7,641 nt of DNA. It comes from Lachnospiraceae bacterium. Lineage in GTDB: Bacteria; Bacillota_A; Clostridia; Lachnospirales; Lachnospiraceae. Under the pieces are notes generated by a model that saw only the letters and a list, made by a program, of their open reading frames with translations, did not search any database and was not told the origin of the DNA. The translations under genes were made by a program, and so were the position numbers. The first letter of the stretch is position 1; the number at the start of each line of letters is the position of its first letter. This document shows positions 7,416-7,641 of the stretch, piece after piece. The stretch covers positions 1 through 7,641 of the forward strand of contig JAFQDI010000181.1 of the NCBI GenBank assembly GCA_017416055.1. The letters run 5' to 3'.

Positions 7416-7641
7416 TTATATTCCGTTCATTCCCAGCACAGCACCAAAGGTCTTAAAGATAATCATCCAGTCCACCTTAAAACTGCGCTCCTGAATATAC
7501 TTAATATCCAGCTCCATCCACTCTTCAAACGTGAGGTCGTTGCGGCGCGGCTGAATCTGCCAATAACAGGTGAGTCCCGGTGTCACGATGAGACGCTGTC
7601 TCATATAATCGTTATACTGAGCCACCTCTCGGGGGAGCGCC
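7416..7641 (-). CDS. Polyprenyl-phosphate sugar-1-phosphate transferase, C-terminal end (partial, runs off the right edge)
   Basis: The last 74 codons are visible, read without a stop from the right edge (frame 7640-7638) to TAA at 7416-7418. The sequence ALPREVAQYNDYMRQR, then VTPGLTCYWQIQPRRNDLTFEEW, LDIKYIQERSFKVDWMIIFKTF and a short tail match the C-terminal end of the bacterial sugar transferase family (WcaJ / WbaP / EpsL-like). The hallmark is PGLTxxWQ followed by an arginine, a FEEWxxLDxxYI segment and an amphipathic helix on the membrane face. These monotopic enzymes move a sugar-1-phosphate from a nucleotide sugar to undecaprenyl phosphate and so begin a surface-polysaccharide repeat unit. 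The catalytic part and any N-terminal membrane domain lie outside the window, so neither the donor sugar nor the exact subfamily can be told. Confidence 0.88.
   Translation of the reverse strand, partial: ALPREVAQYNDYMRQRLIVTPGLTCYWQIQPRRNDLTFEEWMELDIKYIQERSFKVDWMIIFKTFGAVLGMNGI

Noticed and set aside
1..7641. Mobile elements, CRISPR arrays, tRNA or rRNA genes
   Set aside because: No transposase-like frame, regularly spaced direct repeats, cloverleaf or rRNA sequence was seen. The genes are intact housekeeping or envelope genes with consistent composition.

Overview
This window most likely comes from a Firmicute of the class Clostridia, family Lachnospiraceae. The evidence is the style of the RpoB N-terminus (a short MEKxRIRP-type start followed by MSYSRQK and [15 protein letters not shown]), a GlmM beginning MGKYFGTDGFRGEANV, purine-rich Shine-Dalgarno sites before every gene, and a GC content near 50 %. 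The family assignment is from memory of related proteins, not from a search. The genus cannot be read from the window. All genes lie on the minus strand, so transcription runs from high to low coordinates.

In transcription order, the window opens with the last ~74 codons of a polyprenyl-phosphate sugar-1-phosphate transferase (bacterial sugar transferase family) at 7641-7416. A 106-base gap follows, then four tightly packed genes: rmlA (7309-6413), rmlB (6391-5366), rmlD (5342-4428) and glmM (4413-3064). A small uncharacterised lipoprotein gene (2996-2367) comes 67 bases after glmM and is closed by a strong Rho-independent terminator (hairpin 2304-2328). Next is a well-formed sigma-A promoter (-35 at 2259-2264, -10 at 2236-2241), a leader of about 100 bases with a two-tier hairpin, and rpoB. 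The rpoB gene starts at 2131 and runs off the left edge after 710 codons.

The right-hand block is a cell-envelope module. RmlA makes dTDP-glucose, RmlB dehydrates it to dTDP-4-keto-6-deoxyglucose, and RmlD reduces the 3,5-epimerised keto-sugar to dTDP-L-rhamnose. GlmM supplies glucosamine-1-phosphate for UDP-GlcNAc. The sugar transferase upstream would load the first sugar on the lipid carrier for a rhamnose-containing surface polysaccharide. The epimerase gene rmlC is not in the window, so this step must be encoded elsewhere or further upstream.

The left-hand block is core transcription machinery. The terminator-promoter junction insulates rpoB from the envelope operon. The gene immediately upstream of rpoB is not rplL, as it is in the classical rplKAJL-rpoBC layout. 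The rifampicin-binding region of RpoB looks wild type. I found no mobile element, CRISPR array, tRNA or rRNA, and no evidence of a wholly new system. The items most worth a second look are the rpoB leader structure, the unknown lipoprotein, the missing rmlC and the unusual rpoB neighbourhood.
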